Assembly: GCA_944392065.1 (NCBI GenBank)
Contig: CALXVO010000065.1
Location: forward strand, 1 to 6,689
Length of the DNA: 6,689 bases
Source: an uncultured Clostridia bacterium
Lineage (GTDB): Bacteria > Bacillota > Clostridia > TANB77 > CAG-508
Direction of reading: 5' to 3'
In this document: positions 5,869 to 6,689 of the stretch, piece after piece
Layout of the letters: every line of letters begins with the position of its first letter
Position numbering within the stretch: the first letter of the stretch is position 1
Notes under the pieces: model-generated
Seen by the model: the letters and a program-made list of their open reading frames with translations, nothing else
Told to the model about the DNA's origin: nothing
Database searches by the model: none
Program-made: the position numbers and the translations under genes

Positions 5869-6689
5869 TTAGCTATTAGCTTGTACTGCTGTTATTGCGA
5901 CAACACCTACGATGTCGTCACTATGACATCCTCTTGATAAATCATTTACTGGCTTTGCAATACCTTGGCAAAGTGGTCCATATGCTTCGGCTTTTGCTAA
6001 TCTTTGTACCAATTTATATCCAATATTTCCAGCATCTAAATTAGGGAATATTAATGTATTTGCTTCTCCTTTTAGTGGGCTTCCTGGAGCTTTACTTGCG
6101 TTTATCTCTGGAATAATTGCTGCATCTAATTGTACCTCTCCATCACATATTAGGTTTGGCATTTTTTCTTTTAACAATTTAGTACCTTCTACTACTTTTT
6201 CAGTTAACTCGGAATGAGCACTACCATAAGTAGAATAAGAAAGCATTGCTACTTTTGCTTCTTTACCAGTTAGTTGTTCAAAGCTCTTGCTTGAAGATAT
6301 TGCTATTTCTGATAATTCTTCTGGATTAGGATTTTCTACTAGTCCACTATCTCCAAATACAAAAATACCATTTTCACCATAGTTACAATCTGGAACTACC
6401 ATTAAGAAAAAGGCTGAAACAAGTTTGGTACCTGGAGCAGTTTTTAATATTTGTAATGCTGGTCTTAAGGTATTAGCAGTTGAGTGGCAAGCACCAGACA
6501 CTAATCCATCAGCATCTCCCATCTTTACCATCATTGTTCCAAAATACATATTATCCTTTAGAGTTTCTCTTGCCTTTTCTATAGTCATTCCTTTTGCTTT
6601 TCTTAATTCATAAAAAGCATTTGCATATTCTTCAAATTTTTCTGAAGTTTCTGGGTTAATAATTTTTATTCCTGATATATCTATATTAT
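5869..6689 (-). CDS. pta: Phosphate acetyltransferase, C-terminal part (cut by window end)
   Basis: Pta converts acetyl-CoA and phosphate to acetyl phosphate and CoA (EC 2.3.1.8), feeding AckA. About 272 residues are visible and the frame is open to the right edge, so roughly the first 60 residues of a normal enzyme of about 330 lie outside. An ATG at 6588 is internal: the frame continues upstream as YELRKAKG and PETSEKFEEY, typical of Pta. Signatures in order are DGLVSGACHST, FGDSGLVENPNPEEL, SYSTYGSA, DGEVQLDAA, KAPGSPLKGEANTLIFPN, LDAGNIGYKLVQRLA and KPVNDLSRGCHSDDI. The last holds the Ser-Arg pair and the Asp that form the catalytic site in the Methanosarcina enzyme; where that enzyme has Ser-Val after the Cys, this one has His-Ser. 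It is the first gene of a likely pta-ackA operon; its promoter is outside the window. Confidence 0.97.
   Translation of the reverse strand, partial: NIDISGIKIINPETSEKFEEYANAFYELRKAKGMTIEKARETLKDNMYFGTMMVKMGDADGLVSGACHSTANTLRPALQILKTAPGTKLVSAFFLMVVPDCNYGENGIFVFGDSGLVENPNPEELSEIAISSSKSFEQLTGKEAKVAMLSYSTYGSAHSELTEKVVEGTKLLKEKMPNLICDGEVQLDAAIIPEINASKAPGSPLKGEANTLIFPNLDAGNIGYKLVQRLAKAEAYGPLCQGIAKPVNDLSRGCHSDDIVGVVAITAVQANS

Noticed and set aside
1..6689. CRISPR array, tRNA or rRNA genes
   Set aside because: No regularly spaced direct repeats, cloverleaf-like segments or rRNA signature stretches were seen on either strand.

Overview
This window is strongly AT-rich and looks chromosomal, from a low-GC, spore-forming member of the Clostridia. 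The evidence is a dipicolinate synthase subunit, which is made only by endospore formers, a phosphotransacetylase/acetate kinase fermentation pair, AGGAGG-type ribosome binding sites and heavy use of A/T-ending codons. I cannot name the genus.

Layout, left to right. Positions 1-288 are very AT-rich and non-coding and end in a terminator for a small two-helix membrane protein gene on the minus strand (289-483). A long non-coding stretch (484-1059) follows. It holds several hairpins, a compositional island, a good extended -10 promoter, and a compact cluster of mutually exclusive inverted repeats (983-1043) in the predicted leader of the next gene. That gene is a Xer-type tyrosine recombinase (1060-2053) with all six catalytic residues but broken by a +1 frameshift near 1321-1326. 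Twelve bases later comes a 440-residue polytopic O-antigen ligase/polymerase-family protein (2066-3388), probably in the same operon.

The plus-strand operon converges on a minus-strand group. Between them (3389-3580) lie a locally GC-richer patch, an 18-bp imperfect inverted repeat and a likely bidirectional terminator. The minus-strand genes, in order of transcription from the right edge, are phosphate acetyltransferase (pta, cut by the window end), acetate kinase (ackA), an unrecognised 61-codon gene, and dipicolinate synthase subunit B (dpaB). Pta and AckA convert acetyl-CoA to acetate with ATP formation. DpaB belongs to late sporulation and is here without a neighbouring dpaA.

No wholly new system is evident; most of the window is ordinary metabolism and cell-envelope coding. 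The most interesting signal is the dpaB leader. A 17-bp inverted repeat would bury its ribosome binding site in any read-through transcript, while a sigma-K-like promoter sits between the two arms and would yield an mRNA free of that hairpin. The frameshifted recombinase and the alternative hairpins ahead of it come next.
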